A DNA stretch of 64,000 nucleotides. Source: Linnemannia schmuckeri (taxonomy: Eukaryota; Mortierellomycota; Mortierellomycetes; Mortierellales; Mortierellaceae). Below the pieces are notes generated by a model. That model saw only the letters and a program-made list of their open reading frames with translations. It was not told the origin of the DNA and made no database searches. Below, in pieces: positions 1-11,332 of this stretch. The translations under genes and the position numbers were made by a program. Position 1 is the first letter of the stretch, and every line of letters starts with the position of its first letter. Location: contig JANATG010000020.1 of NCBI GenBank assembly GCA_029449235.1, positions 124,001-188,000 of the forward strand. The letters are read 5' to 3'.

Positions 1-69
1 GGAGGGCCAGCGGTCGATCTGAGCCGGTAGAGAAGGTCGGGGGTGCTGTCGATGGGATGATGGCGATCC

Positions 70-135
70 GGAGGGTGGAGTGGAGGGTGGAGTGGAGGGT
101 GGAGTGGAGGGTGGAGTGGAGGGTGGAGTGGAGGG
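70..135. repeat. 12-bp minisatellite
   Basis: Five to six near-perfect head-to-tail copies of gagggtggagtg. The G-rich strand is the plus strand. No open frame of interest crosses it. Confidence 0.9.
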
Positions 136-185
136 AAGATGTGAAAAGAGGCCTCTCGGGGGTGTCGTCATGATATAACAAAAAG

Positions 186-433
186 TAGGCAGTAGAGCCA
201 TGTAAACGAATCCTCGCGGTAGAGCCTTGTAAAAGAGTACGCAGTAGAGACATGTAAGGAGACTCGCAGTAGAGCCTTGTAAGGAGTCTTGCAGTGGACC
301 CATGTAACGAGGATTCACAGTGGACCCATGTAACGAGGATTCACAGTGGACCCATGTAACGAGACTCACAGTGGACCCGTTTAAAAGAGTGCAGAGTAGA
401 GCCATGTAAAACAGTACACAGTAGATGCATATA
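186..433. repeat. ~27-bp degenerate minisatellite
   Basis: About nine to ten copies of a unit with core gcagtagagccatgtaa followed by a variable gag/act spacer. The central copies (about 290-370) have drifted together to cagtggacccatgtaacgag and are almost identical to each other, which suggests local homogenisation. No gene is visible between here and 1233. Confidence 0.8.
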
Positions 434-1232
434 ATAGCATTGGCGCATGGTCCTAGACAAAGAAGCGTACTATAAATCTCCTTTGAGCATTGTCGATAGA
501 CCCAATTTCAGCAAATAATTGAAGTTGAAGCGCCAAAAAGAGAAGCACAGTGTTATTGCGATCACACATATGTGAACAAAGCCAAAGCCGATCGGAGGCA
601 GCATTCAGTCGTCAAGGTGTAAGGATGAATGAACAACAACGAGAGTGCCATGGTCGTACAAAGACGGTGTACGGAAAATTATTTAAATTGATCGCTGATC
701 AACTTATCAGTCTCGAATATGCCTTGGATGCTCGTAATCGGTCCTAGCTACCAATTTCTCATGGTAAGTCCCAACTGATGTACTTCCGCAGGCGACAAGC
801 AGTTACTTCCCTCGTTGATGAAAGAAGAGCGGCTCTTTGAGAAGTCCCACGTCTTTTTTCGTATCTATAGTTCATTCTCTTGCCCTGTTTCTTGTCCAGG
901 AGTCCCAGGAGGAGTGTGCTTCGCGGAAATGAGCGAGCTCTTTTCTTCTTCTTCGCGGCCACAAGCACAAATCCCAGCTATGTTCTTGTACTCACGTTGT
1001 TCAAGTAAAAAACACGTTGTGAAGACATAAAAAATACATGTATCTTCACCACTTTAAATGAGGTATGGACTGCTACCGAAATACGACGCCCATTGTGATA
1101 TGAACAGCTGGGAGAGAGGAAAAAATGGTGAGAAAGAAGCTGGGGTTCTTTATTGAGCCAATATATACTGAATGGAATAATCTACTACCCTTAATAGAAT
1201 GGACAGACACTGAGATGCAGCACCCATAATGG

Positions 1233-1871
1233 TCAGAGTCGAGTTGTTTTGAGTGCTTCAGACAGCGCAACAGCTCCGTTAGGTCCGATCGAGTTGTTGT
1301 ACAAGTACAAGATAGTGAGAGTCGAGTTGGTCTTGAGTGCCTCAGACAGCGCAACAGCTCCGTTGGGTCCGATCGAGTTGTCGCTCAAGCCCAAAGTAGT
1401 GAGAGTTGAATTGGTCTTGAGTGCCTCAGACAGCGCAACAGCTCCGCTGTCTCCCATCGAGTTGTTGTACAAGTACAAGGCGGTGAGAGTCGAGTTGGTT
1501 ATGAGTGCCACAGACAGCGCAACAGCTCCGTTGGGTCCGATCGAGTTGTTGCTCAAGTTTAACGTGGTGAGAGTCGAGTTGACCAGGACACTACAGATGA
1601 AAGTGTCTCGTGCAGATGTTACTGATAGTTCTTCATAAGCAGACCTCTCAATCTTTAGGCGTTTTATAAGGTGCTAGTTCTTCTCGACACACTCCATGCT
1701 GGGGCCACGTCTCCACAACACGATAGAGTTGTAGAGTAGAGGTGTAAATGAGTCGTTCCAGTCCTGACTCACACGCGCACAGGACGCGAGGTCAATAAGT
1801 CCAAGGTTGCTGACTATTCTTGAGCGAATCTCATGTAGATCGAGGGGATGTATCCGGAATATCTTAATCAT
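1233..1871 (-). pseudogene. F-box/LRR (RNI-like) gene relic
   Basis: On the minus strand an ATG at 1871 opens a 65-residue stretch that reads as an F-box (IHPLDLHEIRSRIVSNLGLIDLASCARVSQDW). The downstream frame (from about 1655) encodes leucine-rich repeats of exactly 28 residues with the pattern NSTLTxLxLxNNSIGPNGAVALSEALK, of the ribonuclease-inhibitor type. A short intron around 1640-1690 could join the two. The 84-bp DNA repeats are nearly identical, so they expanded recently. In the last repeat a single base is missing near 1250 (aaaacaactcg where sister repeats have aagaccaactcg), which shifts the frame and stops it at 1233. Such proteins normally act as SCF-ligase substrate adaptors or protein scaffolds. 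This copy is probably broken or truncated. The pyrimidine-rich minus strand at 1872-2370 looks like its leader. Confidence 0.6.
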
Positions 1872-2505
1872 AAAGATGAAAAGCGTGACAGCGTGACAGA
1901 GTTGATGACGAGGATGGTGATGATGGGGTTACAAGATGGTGCGATTACGAAGGAAGGATGAGGAAAAGACAGAAATAATAAGGAACGAAATGAAGAGGAT
2001 GGACAAGACGGCAGTGTTTTTGTAGAGTAGTCAATAACGTGAATAAAGATATGCAGGATGACAGGCACTGTGTATAATAGCAACAGAACAAGAGGATGTG
2101 AATGAGGGTATGAGCAAGACAAGGAAGCAAGAGAGAGGCAAGAGAGAGACAAAGGTGCTATGAGAAAGTGGAAGAGGCTGGAAAAAGATCTCGTTTTATG
2201 ATCCAAAAAGAGAGGAGTATTTATACTGGTGTACAGGAGGGTTGGAGGCGTGGTAAGTAGAGGCGCAGTAGCGGGAGCTGGCGGAGGCATAGGAGGGTGA
2301 AACAGAAGAACATTCCATAATACTGTGCCACTAATCTTATCCATCAATTGCTTCCAAGTGAGGAGCATGACATATAGCTCATGCAGTTCACACTGACATT
2401 ATCAGCGAGTTCCCCTTCCTTTCAGAGCATTACAAAGAAAGCTACCACTTATCGCATATTCACCGTAAGGATGCTATTAGCAGAGGTATGAGCTGATGTT
2501 GGTTT

Positions 2506-2605
2506 TAACTGGCTTGTGGCAGCCCAGTGTTCATAGCGACGTTGCTTTTGATCCTTCAATGTCGGCTCTTTCAATCCTTGCTTCGTTAGAATTCTAGATC
2601 AGCGT
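2506..2605 (-). repeat. Dispersed coding-like repeat, copy A
   Basis: First of three copies (also about 26963-27050 and 34075-34170). The plus-strand core is cttgtggcag followed by a conserved ~70-bp block. Read on the minus strand the other copies encode ADIEGSKSNVAMNAWLPQA. Here one A is missing from the AAAAAGC run, which shifts the frame after GSK. The 5' flank contains TTAA. Family unknown. Confidence 0.7.
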
Positions 2606-2811
2606 TGTCGATGCTTTGTTGACTTGTCAAAGCGTGTTATGGTTTTAAGGGCATTTTTAAGCACCAAACCAAGGTTAGCGTAATGCGAGCTAGCATATTA
2701 TTAATTTACTAAAAGCTCATTGTGCTAGAAAATGAAATGAGTAGAAAGAAGTACGTGGATAGGAGTTGGTGAGAAAGAAGGTTGGGGGCGGGGGGATCTT
2801 CACTGATATCG

Positions 2812-2877
2812 CTATCCCTTTGTCTGTCCGCCCCTTGAAAAAAAATTTCGACCAGAAATTCTGGTCCAATTTTTTTC
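2812..2877 (+). repeat. Left terminal inverted repeat of piggyBac-like element
   Basis: tatccctttgtctgt, a short insertion, then gaccagaaattctggtc (a perfect palindrome about a central A) and a T-run. It pairs with 5391-5434. Confidence 0.7.
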
Positions 2878-5200
2878 AATCTTTATTCGATCCCATATTA
2901 AGAGGAATGGGTATGATATTGGCGGATGTGGGTCTAAAACAAAAGGAAACATCGCACTTCACACAAATAACGTTGGTTCGTCTACGTCTGGAAGGCACGC
3001 CTTGCTTTTTGTCTTGGGTGGCACACCAGACACAGTTGCGCTCCTTTTCGATGTAGTCAGGCATATGGCCACCTTCATTAAAGCGGGCGGGGTCAAGGGC
3101 GTGTTTGTGCTAGGTGACATAGGCTGCTGGTCGGTTTGGCTGTTCGGGTTGGGGATCCACTGATTGTTGAGAAGAGGATGATCGTGGGCGTTTGTGTCCT
3201 GCTCTCGTGATAGTGAAGTCGAGTGATTCCTCCTCGGCAAATGCAAGTTCTTGAAGTTGTTGTATTAAGGCTAGACGGAACTCGCGGCGGGACCCCTTTG
3301 CATTTTTTTCCTTGGAGTGGATAGTGCGCATGATGTAGGGGTTGATGGTGGCGGTGTCCAGTAGCCAAAGAAATAAGAGAGCCTAGTTTCTGAGTGTGCG
3401 CATTTGGGTTGTGTAGTACTGTCGGAGCTGGTCAGCAATATCCACTCCTCCCATGTGGTAACTGTCGTTGATGACGCGCGGAATGTGAAACAGCTTGCGA
3501 TGGGCGTCTCCCAAGACTCGACGGACCTTGTCGGCATTGGTACTTGTGCTTCGCGGCTTCCTCCTCTTTTTCTCAACATACCACTCGGGGCTATGAATGG
3601 AATGGATCGTTGACAGCATAGTAACAGAGCCGTTGTCCATAAAATAACAAGCACAGCATTGACGATGACGGCCCCTTTCTCATCCCAATCCAGACGTGTA
3701 TCCTTGTATCCCTTTATCTCTGGAGGAAAAGAGGGTGAATGGGTTCGGCAGGTCCCACAGGCTCCGATCTGTCTGGTGCGTAGGTTCTTGAAGAGGGGAA
3801 TGGTTAAAAAGTAATTATCCATGTACACGCTGAAGACGTGCATGTCAAAGGGTAGTTGCTCGACCAAGTGCATGACCTTCCGACCAGTCATAGAGAGGTG
3901 CTCATCATCGACGGCACCATGGATGGGTACTTCCTTGGCTTGAGATATGCGAGACTCGGGCAGGAAGGAGTAGGTGTAGCCAGCGTCGCAAAGAGCAAGG
4001 ATCTTGTATCTCACAGGAGTTGGCCTGCCCTTCCAACGATACGTGTGTTGACTGCGACCTCCAAATCGAACTACCATCTCGTTCGGGGAAACGCATGTTT
4101 GCGGAACATAATGCTTCTGTGATGCGGATTGAACATGGCCCATAAGCGGTTGCACGTTGTCATAGTAGTTAACGTGAGGAGTGGTGTGATCGGAGACATG
4201 GAGAAATCGTTTGATCTTTTCAAAGCGGACCAGAGTCATAAGAGCTAATTTTGTGGATAGGAAAACGGTGGTCTTTCGCCTAATAGTCTCTCAGCTGGAG
4301 TGAAGGGAAGATACCTCGGTAGAGGAGAAGAGCAAGGAACCTCAAAAGCTCAGATCTTGTCGAGGGAGACCAATGTCGTTAAGCAGCAGTACTGGGAGTT
4401 TGGATTCAGCATAACGATTGGAGTTATTTACGATAGTATCGAGGATATGGTCAGGGAAAAAGAGGCGAAAAAAGGATAAGGGTGTTGGGTCAAGTTTGAC
4501 AGAATCTGGGATGTGATGTACATAGGAGTCGTGATAAAATCGTGAGGTTGATGTCAGAGCTACTCCTGGCGGTTGGGTTGTTGCATGCTGGTTGATGGGA
4601 TGGTAAACTGGTAAAGAAGGAAGTCCTACAGGTTTGGGGGCACTACACGCAGAGTGAAGAACAGGTTGTTCGATCAATACGAGTAGCAAAGGCTTATCGA
4701 AAGAGGACTGAGCAACAAAAAAAAAAAGGATGTTAACAGTATTGCTATTCAAGAGTGACAAAACGAACCAAAAAAAAAAAAACAGAGAGACATACCTTGC
4801 TTCGCCCAATGGTGCTTCTCCAGTCCCATTGTCTCCGGGAGCCCCTTTCAGTCCTGCGCGGCCCTTACCTCGTCCACCACGGCCACCACGTTTGCCTCTA
4901 CCACCACGGCCTCCTCTTCCTCCTCTACCTCCTTTGGCTCCATCGCACCTAGGCGTCTATCACCCCCATCACCACCTTGATCACCACCATCTCCACTCAC
5001 GCCTCCATCTCCATCAGGTCCACCCTCTATCACCCCATCTCCTCCAGGTCCACCTTTTCCACCTGGTCCACCTTGGATAGTACCCTCTCCTCCTTCACTT
5101 CCTTCCCCTCTAGCAAGTTGAAGACTGTGCAAATCGCGCTGCATCTCTTCAAGGACATCTTTGCCGGGAAAGTCAATGCCAGGGTGTAGCATAGGTGAAA
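2876..5200 (-). pseudogene. piggyBac transposase (DDE) pseudogene
   Basis: Pieces in order on the minus strand: a Gly/acidic or RGG-like N-terminus (about 5200-4795); a probable intron (donor gtatgt near 4793, acceptor near 4712); an N-terminal domain with FFPDHILDTIVNNSNRYAE (about 4550-4400); the catalytic core from 4239 (LVRFEKIKRFLHVSD); and a C-terminal Cys-rich zinc motif CVWC...CVKCDVSFC (about 3030-2930). Disabling changes: the first catalytic acidic position reads PNEMVVRFGGRS (Asn where the family has Asp); a frameshift near 3645; an in-frame stop at 3383 where TLRNW is expected; a second in-frame stop near 3110. The other catalytic landmarks YMDNYFLTIPLF and GGVDIADQ remain. It cannot make an active transposase. 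Confidence 0.85.
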
Positions 5201-5390
5201 TAAGGTTCAAGAGTGATAATCGGCAGGTGGGATGTCTTTTTTGAGGATAATGCTATGATGAACATCAACTTTCCTAGAGAAGGTGCAGCGGGTCGTGTAG
5301 AGGAAAGTGTAACGATCCTGCTATAAGGAACTAGTGACAACCGAATTTGTCGTAATCTTATTCTTCACAAAAAAAACCAACAAAAATGCT

Positions 5391-5434
5391 AAAAAAATCG
5401 ACCAGAATTTCTGGCCGAAAACAGACAATGGGAT
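5391..5434 (-). repeat. Right terminal inverted repeat of piggyBac-like element
   Basis: The reverse complement reads tatcccattgtctgt, then ccagaaattctggtc and a T-run, matching the left arm with about 20 bp missing in the middle. Confidence 0.7.
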
Positions 5435-5743
5435 AAAGTATGCATGTTTACTCATATCCTTGCAGGCGATGATTAACGATATTCTTATTTACATGTTTGC
5501 AGGTTGACTACACCAGACAAAAGAGAGGTCAACCACGACTGCATCGCCTCGTCCTCTTCACTTCTTTTCCACTCTAAACAAAAATTCCTTCATTCAATCC
5601 TCCTCTTTCCATCCACCCCTTCCTTCCTTCCTTCCAATACGTGATCACCCTTATCCATTCATCCTCCTCAGTAGTAACCGTCCATATCCTCAGTGCCGAC
5701 ATCAAACAACCTCAATACTCGCAGGATAGCTCCTCCAGACATC

Positions 5744-6240
5744 ATGACCAAGATAAACCCTGTCAAATACGGGTTCACGGTCGGCTTGGCCACCTTGCGA
5801 TCTGCGTACGATGTTATGGGCTGGGGAGGGCCGCCTGGTATCTTCATCGATGCTCCTGATGGTCTGCGCTTAACTATTTTTTGTTTTTGGCTAATGGTTC
5901 GAAGAAATGGAATCGATGGAGAGGCATGGTGGAAGACGAAGTTAGCCGTGTCGCTAGTTTGGCATCGTCTGCTTGCTTCGCTTTGAAGGTAAACTGGCTC
6001 ACTTTAATATGCCTGCGGTGCTCTTTAGTTCTCTTGATTTTCACTTACCATTACGGGCGCGGATGGTGGGGGATGTAGTGGTGTTGGCCATCCTGTGTGT
6101 ATTATCAAGATCGAGAGTGTGTGGTTCTTGTATCACTTGTCGAGTTTTGTCTCTTACGCTGCTGTCGAGATATCGCCTTGGTAAGTTTAGTGGTTGGCCG
6201 TGGGAAGGATGTTGTATGGGCATTATGAGGTGAAGTTGTG
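5744..6240 (+). other. Possible hypothetical gene or decayed exons
   Basis: A pyrimidine-rich leader (5520-5740) precedes an ATG that opens a 40-residue coding-like stretch (MTKINPVKYGFTVGLATLRS..., ending FIDAPDG). Two further coding-like blocks follow: about 5888-5986 (ANGSKKWNRWRGMVEDEVSRV...) ending at a possible donor gtaaac, and about 6090-6180 (IKIESVWFLYHLSSFVSYAAVE) ending at a clear donor gtaagt. I could not find acceptors that join them in frame, and I recognise no family. It may be a real small gene with unusual introns, or a relic. From 6240 to 6750 I see only A/G- and C/T-rich sequence. Confidence 0.25.
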
Positions 6241-6751
6241 AGTTGGTGAGTATTGCGAATAAGAAGAAAGAAAGAGAAATAGGCAAGCAATAAGCAAGAA
6301 GGGAAAGTAGAAGTAGAAGAATGGATACAATGAAAAGTAAGGAGGGAGCAATAGTGAGTCAACCATCATCCTTTACCCTATCCCTTTCACTGTACTTGGG
6401 CAAAGTTGATTGGCTTTACGTCCTTCTCTCCCCTTCTAAATCCTCCTCCTCATATTCGAATACAAAACGCGCGCTCAGTCCTTTCTTACCCTTCTATTTC
6501 CTCTCCTTCCTCACCCTTGTGCAAGTGAATAGGGGGGTAAGTGACAACTAAAACCATTCATTCCAGCCCTTTGCTTTGAGAAAACCATTTTTGGATCAAT
6601 AAGGACGATTTATTTGGTCCTCGTAAGGAGGTACAGAAAGTGGCAAAGAAAAATTCTATAAACGATGGAAAGTAGAAAATGAAAGCAAACACGCTCAATC
6701 GCGTAGCGTAAATGGCAGCGTACGTGCACGCGAGAAAAAGTGTCGAGATAT

Positions 6752-8945
6752 TTACAGCTTAGGTGTTTCGACAGTCGCGGCGGGGGCAGGGGTCTTGGGC
6801 TGCAACCGGACAACTCCCTCCTGTGCAACTGAGATCGCCAATGTGCCGTCCTCCTTGTATATCCTTCCAAAAGTCAATCCGCGATCGCATCCCGAGCGAG
6901 GCCTATCACACATCCATACGTCGATGATTGAAAGGTATATGCGTTAGAGATTGTGACAAAGCAGCACCATCGTTTTTTAAAAAAATGAGAACAAAGAGTG
7001 CAAACCTACGTTTCGCAGACATAAAGGAGCCACTCATCGGCACGGAAGGGGCAATGGAACCACATGGAGTGATCGAGGGAGGCCATCATGGTGATCTTAG
7101 GGCTGGGGCCAGATCTGCGCGAGAACCAGGAGCTGCCATGAGCCAAAGGCACAGTGTTCAGCAGGTTGTGGTCCGATCCATAGGCAACCACGCACTGGTG
7201 CAGTGCCAAGGCATCGCCCAACTGACCCTTGCATCGGATCCAGAACGACTGATCTGTCCTGACCTCAGGGTTCATCAACTCCTTGAACGTGTGGCGCTTC
7301 GTATCCTTGAACTCCAGCGCCACCGGCTACATCGATTGTCATATGAGGAAACATTAGGTTAATAAGATTGATCTATATACTCTCTCCCTTCAACATAACA
7401 ACTCTGCTCGTTCATCATCGTGCGCATATATGTTGAAAAGTTACCTCGTCGAGACGAAGCCTCAAAAAGTCCTTGAGGTTTTCGGGAAGTTTGGGGTTTT
7501 CGATCATAGCGTGGATCAATTCTTCCTGACTGGGCAAGGTGCTGTGATGAGGAACATTGGGCATAGGGTACTGGTGGCTAGGCGCGCCAGGGCGAGGCAC
7601 CTGGTAGCTGGCTGTGCACACAAAAATGTTTTTTCCGCGCTGCTTTGCGGTCACCGTTCTCGTGCAGTACGACTTGCCTATTAGATATTGAAGTAAACAA
7701 GCGGCGCTGTTAGCGACTGAGAACGTAATAGGTGTCACTCGATTGGATCGGTTGACAATTGCTTTTCTTCTAGGGATTTACCATCGCGGACGCGCTCCAC
7801 ATGGTAGAGGATCGGAGTTGTGTGGTCGCCAGGCAGGAGGAAATACGAATGCAGGGACTAATACAAAGATTCAATTGGGTGCCATGGGTACACAAGAAAC
7901 AGAGAAGTGATCGAGAAGGCAATTAGAATCCATAGAAGCATGGGTTGATATGCAAGGTGAGCTCATAAGGAAAAGAAAAAAAAAAGACCCAAGCAGAAAG
8001 GTAGCGAGCAGTCTTCATTTCTTCCACTTTCTTTGACTGACTCTCCACTCTCCCATGTGGTCTTCGTCTGGCTATTCTTTTCCTTCTGTTCTGTGTTTGC
8101 GGATCAATAATTAGCCCCTCCGTCTTTGTCTCTCCAAATCGTAGGCGAGTCCGAGAATTACACCCACAGGCACAAGTGCGGGCAGCAAAATAACTGGGTG
8201 AATTCAGTGCACACACACGGAAAATAAGAAAATAGAGTGTGGCTCTTGCTCGTTGCATTTACTTACATGGACAGAGAAATCAGTCGATACAGTGTTCGTT
8301 GCAGCAACCAAGGCCTGTCCAACAACATTGCCTCCTATATATTTAAAAGCGCAAAAAGTAATCAGTCCCTCGAGTCGAGTCCGAAGAGAACAGGCAAATG
8401 ATACTGAGAAGAATAGGTCAAGTAGAGCAACAAAGAAAAAGACCTTGAACTTACCGAAGACACCGCGTGCGCCCATGGGGACCCAGAGCTTCTTGGACCG
8501 GTAGAGGTCCTTGTCGATCTCCTCAAGGTCGAGCATGGTCTCGATGATGGTGTTATCTACAGGCAAGTACGGATCCGAACCACGAACCGTTAGTGGATGG
8601 AACATAAGAAAAAAGGAGTCGTTGGTTTGGGCAAGGGTGGAACCGTCAGTTAATGAATCTGTGGAGAGAGCGAGGACGTTGGGGTTGAGGTGGAGAAAGA
8701 GAGGCTGATCTAAACTCAGCCAAAAGGTGATATGTGTGTGGGTATTCACTTCGCGGTGGAGTGACCTTTTGGTCGACAAAGCTGCTCGCCCTGTTAACGC
8801 TGGGGTATCGTAAGTGTCGAAGGGTGTCACTTTTACTCTAATGTAGGCGCATGAAGCAGAAAGAAGGGAACTTACTGGTGGTTCCGTCTGCGTCGGGATG
8901 AGGAGTTGTTGAATTGGGATCGACTGTGAGGTGTGTGTTGGACAT
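6752..8945 (-). CDS. TES1: Acyl-CoA thioesterase, TesB/TEII family
   Basis: Hydrolyses acyl-CoA to free acid and CoA; fungal members usually act in peroxisomes. Seven exons (8945-8876, 8556-8455, 8334-8267, 7857-7782, 7677-7445, 7326-7010, 6902-6752) give a 338-residue double-hotdog protein, close to normal length for the family. The first hotdog carries GGNVVGQALVAAT and HSYFLLPGD..PILYHVERVRDG. The second carries the expected catalytic landmarks: Asp in MMASLDHSMWFH, Thr in YVCETPRSG and Gln in SVAQEG. Every junction is GT..AG and phases close. The start is the first ATG after a pyrimidine-rich leader. The C-terminus is -TPKL; the final PKL resembles a weak PTS1 peroxisomal signal, which fits the known location but is not a canonical SKL. 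Its right-hand neighbour, the sulfoxide reductase, is on the same strand about 0.8 kb away. Confidence 0.95.
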
Positions 8946-9753
8946 GTTGCTTTATTGCTTTTGTGTATGAGTGAGTGAGTGAGTAAGTGTCCCGCTTGTT
9001 GTATGGAAGGTGTTCTGTCTGATGACAATCAAAGGAATTGAATGAGAGTGGAGAGAGTGGAGAGAGAGAGAGTGAAGTTAATGAAAAAAGTAAAGAGGAG
9101 AGTGAGAAGAACACGCTATTTTTGTATGACAACTCTGCCTGCTACCCCCGGCGTGAACCCAGAATATGGTCAAAGTGATATGTAGTCCGAGCCGACGAAA
9201 ATTTGTCATTCGCACATGGACTGGAGATAAAGGGATCGACTATTTCTTGGACGAGCAGCAATGGCAGTTACTAAACACGGCAGCAACAACACAAATAAGT
9301 AGCAGACAGCAGATACCCTATGCATCATCCACAGGCATCATGGATGGATGACGAACTTGTCGATGTTGATGTGCTCGCCGTTATCGTCTTAGCTGCAACT
9401 AGTACGATGCTTTGCTTTTTTTGCCAAGGAGGAGTAACTAAGTGAGAATCGCTTCATTACTCGCTAATGTAAATACCCTGCTCTCACTTTTACCTTTTTT
9501 TACCGCCACCTTCCCCCTACTCCCCCAAAATTCTCTCTCTCTCGCCCGCCTGCTCCAAGAAATGACAGAAAAGAGTGCGCACTCACATCACATACATACA
9601 ACAACGTGGGTGAGGAACAATGACATAGTTTTTCATCCCAAAAAGCGCGGAGCAATGTTTATTTTCATTACCACTTTTCTCCTGCCACGCGAGACTCCGG
9701 GTAGGTGATTATGCCCATGCGTAAGTGTCCTATGATGTCGTTTCAATAAGGTT
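8946..9753. other. Intergenic, no gene seen
   Basis: 9000-9130 is C/T-rich on the minus strand and is the likely leader/promoter of the thioesterase. The rest is AT-rich with no open frame that looks coding; short frames here lack domain signal and splice logic. Confidence 0.6.
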
Positions 9754-10557
9754 CTAGATGACGCCGCGCCAGTCGCAGGCTTGGACGAGGTATTTGGCCA
9801 CAACCTCCAATCCAGCCTGATCTACCTCATCAAATCCCTCCGTCACTTCACAATCCAGATCCAGCACTCCAATCACTCGCTACGATACCATAAATTTGAA
9901 GAAAAAAAACATTAGTACTCTCTACAAAATCACGTCAATTAATCCCTACCATACTTGTTCAATACACAAACAAAGAACCTACCCCATCGAGGATCAAAGG
10001 AACGACAATCTCAGAATTAGAAGCAGCATCACAGGCAATATGACCAGGAAACTCATGCACATCCTTCACCAACATTGTCCGCGCCTCAGCAGCTGCGGTT
10101 CCACAGACTCCACGGCCAAAGTCAATGTTGGTGCATGCGACCTTGCCCTGGAAGGGTCCCAGGATCAAGGCCTCCTTCTTTGGTGTTGCCGTGTTTGAGG
10201 AAGAGACGGATGGGTCGAGGAGGTAGAAGCCAACCCAATTGATGGGCTTCTCGGTGACGGCCCGCAGGCCGTGATAGATCAATGCCGAGCTGTTCGCCAA
10301 GTTTGTTACCTATCAATATTCATTCGTAAGCCTAGAATAATTAGCATCCCAAATAACAATTTAGGGATTGCATGCAGTGTCAAAGCTGACACACGCATAA
10401 GGCAGTGGTAGCAAAATTGGCTCCTTGAAAAGAAAGAAAAAGGCAGATGTTTTACCCAGTTGCGCTGACCGTCGGTGACTCCTTGGATCTGAAGCTCAAG
10501 GTCCTGATAGAACTCGGCTTTGTTAGAAGCTGTCGATGCTGAAATGTTTGGTGTCAT
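9754..10557 (-). CDS. Free methionine-(R)-sulfoxide reductase (GAF domain)
   Basis: Reduces free L-methionine-R-sulfoxide, an oxidative-damage repair step in the cytosol. Three exons (10557-10456, 10309-9983, 9879-9754) give 184 residues. One GAF domain covers almost the whole protein. The conserved cysteines of the fRMsr family are visible in QGKVACTNIDFGRGVCGTAA and FPGHIACDAASNSEIVVPL, and the C-terminal GAF strand GRVIGVLDLDCE is rebuilt exactly across the second intron. WVGFYLL near the N-terminus is also typical. The ATG is the first after a leader that contains a 42-nt A-tract (plus strand) about 200 bp upstream. Length and motifs match yeast and bacterial fRMsr, so function is fairly secure. 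Confidence 0.93.
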
Positions 10558-10758
10558 ATTGTCCTTGTTTCTTAGTATGTCGAAGGTGTTTTAGAGGTTG
10601 AGAGAGTTGTTGAAAGATGGTTCTTGTTCCTGCTGCGAACGAATGAGTTTTCTGAACCGGAGCGAGTGAATGAGATTCCTGAATTGGAGCGAGTGAATGA
10701 GTGAATGCGAATGAGAAAACGAGTGTCTTGGGAAATAGTGATGGGGAAAGCAGAAGAG

Positions 10759-10800
<42 letters not shown>
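10759..10800. repeat. A42 homopolymer
   Basis: Uninterrupted run of 42 A on the plus strand, upstream of the sulfoxide reductase gene. Exact length depends on sequencing accuracy. Confidence 0.8.
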
Positions 10801-10802
<2 letters not shown>

Positions 10803-11332
10803 AAGCAAAGATACCCACGGTTGTTTTGCTATTTATCCAGACCAGCCAACCAACGACCACCAAGGGTCCGTTAGTCATCCATGCGAAAATGGCGAAATCT
10901 TGCCTTCTCTCTCTCTGGTTGAAACTTGAAACTCGGCAAACAAAAAACGTAACAAACACTCACTCGCGACGTCTTATCGTCCTCCTTTGTTTTATCTACG
11001 CTCTGTCGTCCTATATGAACCATTTCGCAATAGACGTGATAAAAAGCACTCGCACTACATGTAGTGCTTAATTGTATTTTTTTATTTTAGTTTTTTTTCT
11101 TTGATAAAAAATAAGAGAGACAAGATGCGAAAAGCGCTTCAAAAATGAGGAGGTTATGAAAAAATAGGAGGACATTATCCCATTCAACAATTGGAGCATG
11201 TTACAAGAGACATGAGCGTGTCGAATAGCAAAGAAAGGGTATTAGTCGTATGTCCATGTCCAGAGTCCGGGAATATATCGGTTGATCAACAGTGCGCCAA
11301 CCCCCCTCCCCAAGATGAATCAAGGAATTTAT

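Larger units (their letters stand above)
2812..5434 (-). mobile_element. piggyBac-like DNA transposon, decayed
   Basis: Imperfect inverted ends bracket a broken piggyBac-type transposase. Left 2812-2877 begins tatccctttgtctgt; right 5391-5434, reverse-complemented, begins tatcccattgtctgt. Each arm carries a 17-bp palindrome centred on ccagaaattctgg beside a T-run. The CCC terminus agrees with piggyBac ends, but no intact TTAA target duplication remains on either side, so the element is old or its borders have eroded. The only coding content I see is the transposase relic on the minus strand. Confidence 0.75.

Noticed and set aside
61..433. CRISPR-like array
   Set aside because: Units are contiguous without unique spacers, and the genome is eukaryotic; they are minisatellites.
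1868..2368. 166-codon minus-strand frame rich in Ser, Leu and Pro
   Set aside because: Pure pyrimidine-rich leader upstream of the F-box relic; no domain, biased composition.
4846..5060. Collagen-like Gly-Gly-Pro gene on the minus strand
   Set aside because: Continuous with the N-terminal part of the broken piggyBac transposase; not a separate gene.
2805..5440. TTAA target-site duplication of the piggyBac element
   Set aside because: Flanking tetranucleotides differ and neither is TTAA.
10572..10959. Minus-strand frames with poly-Phe
   Set aside because: Translation of the A42 tract.
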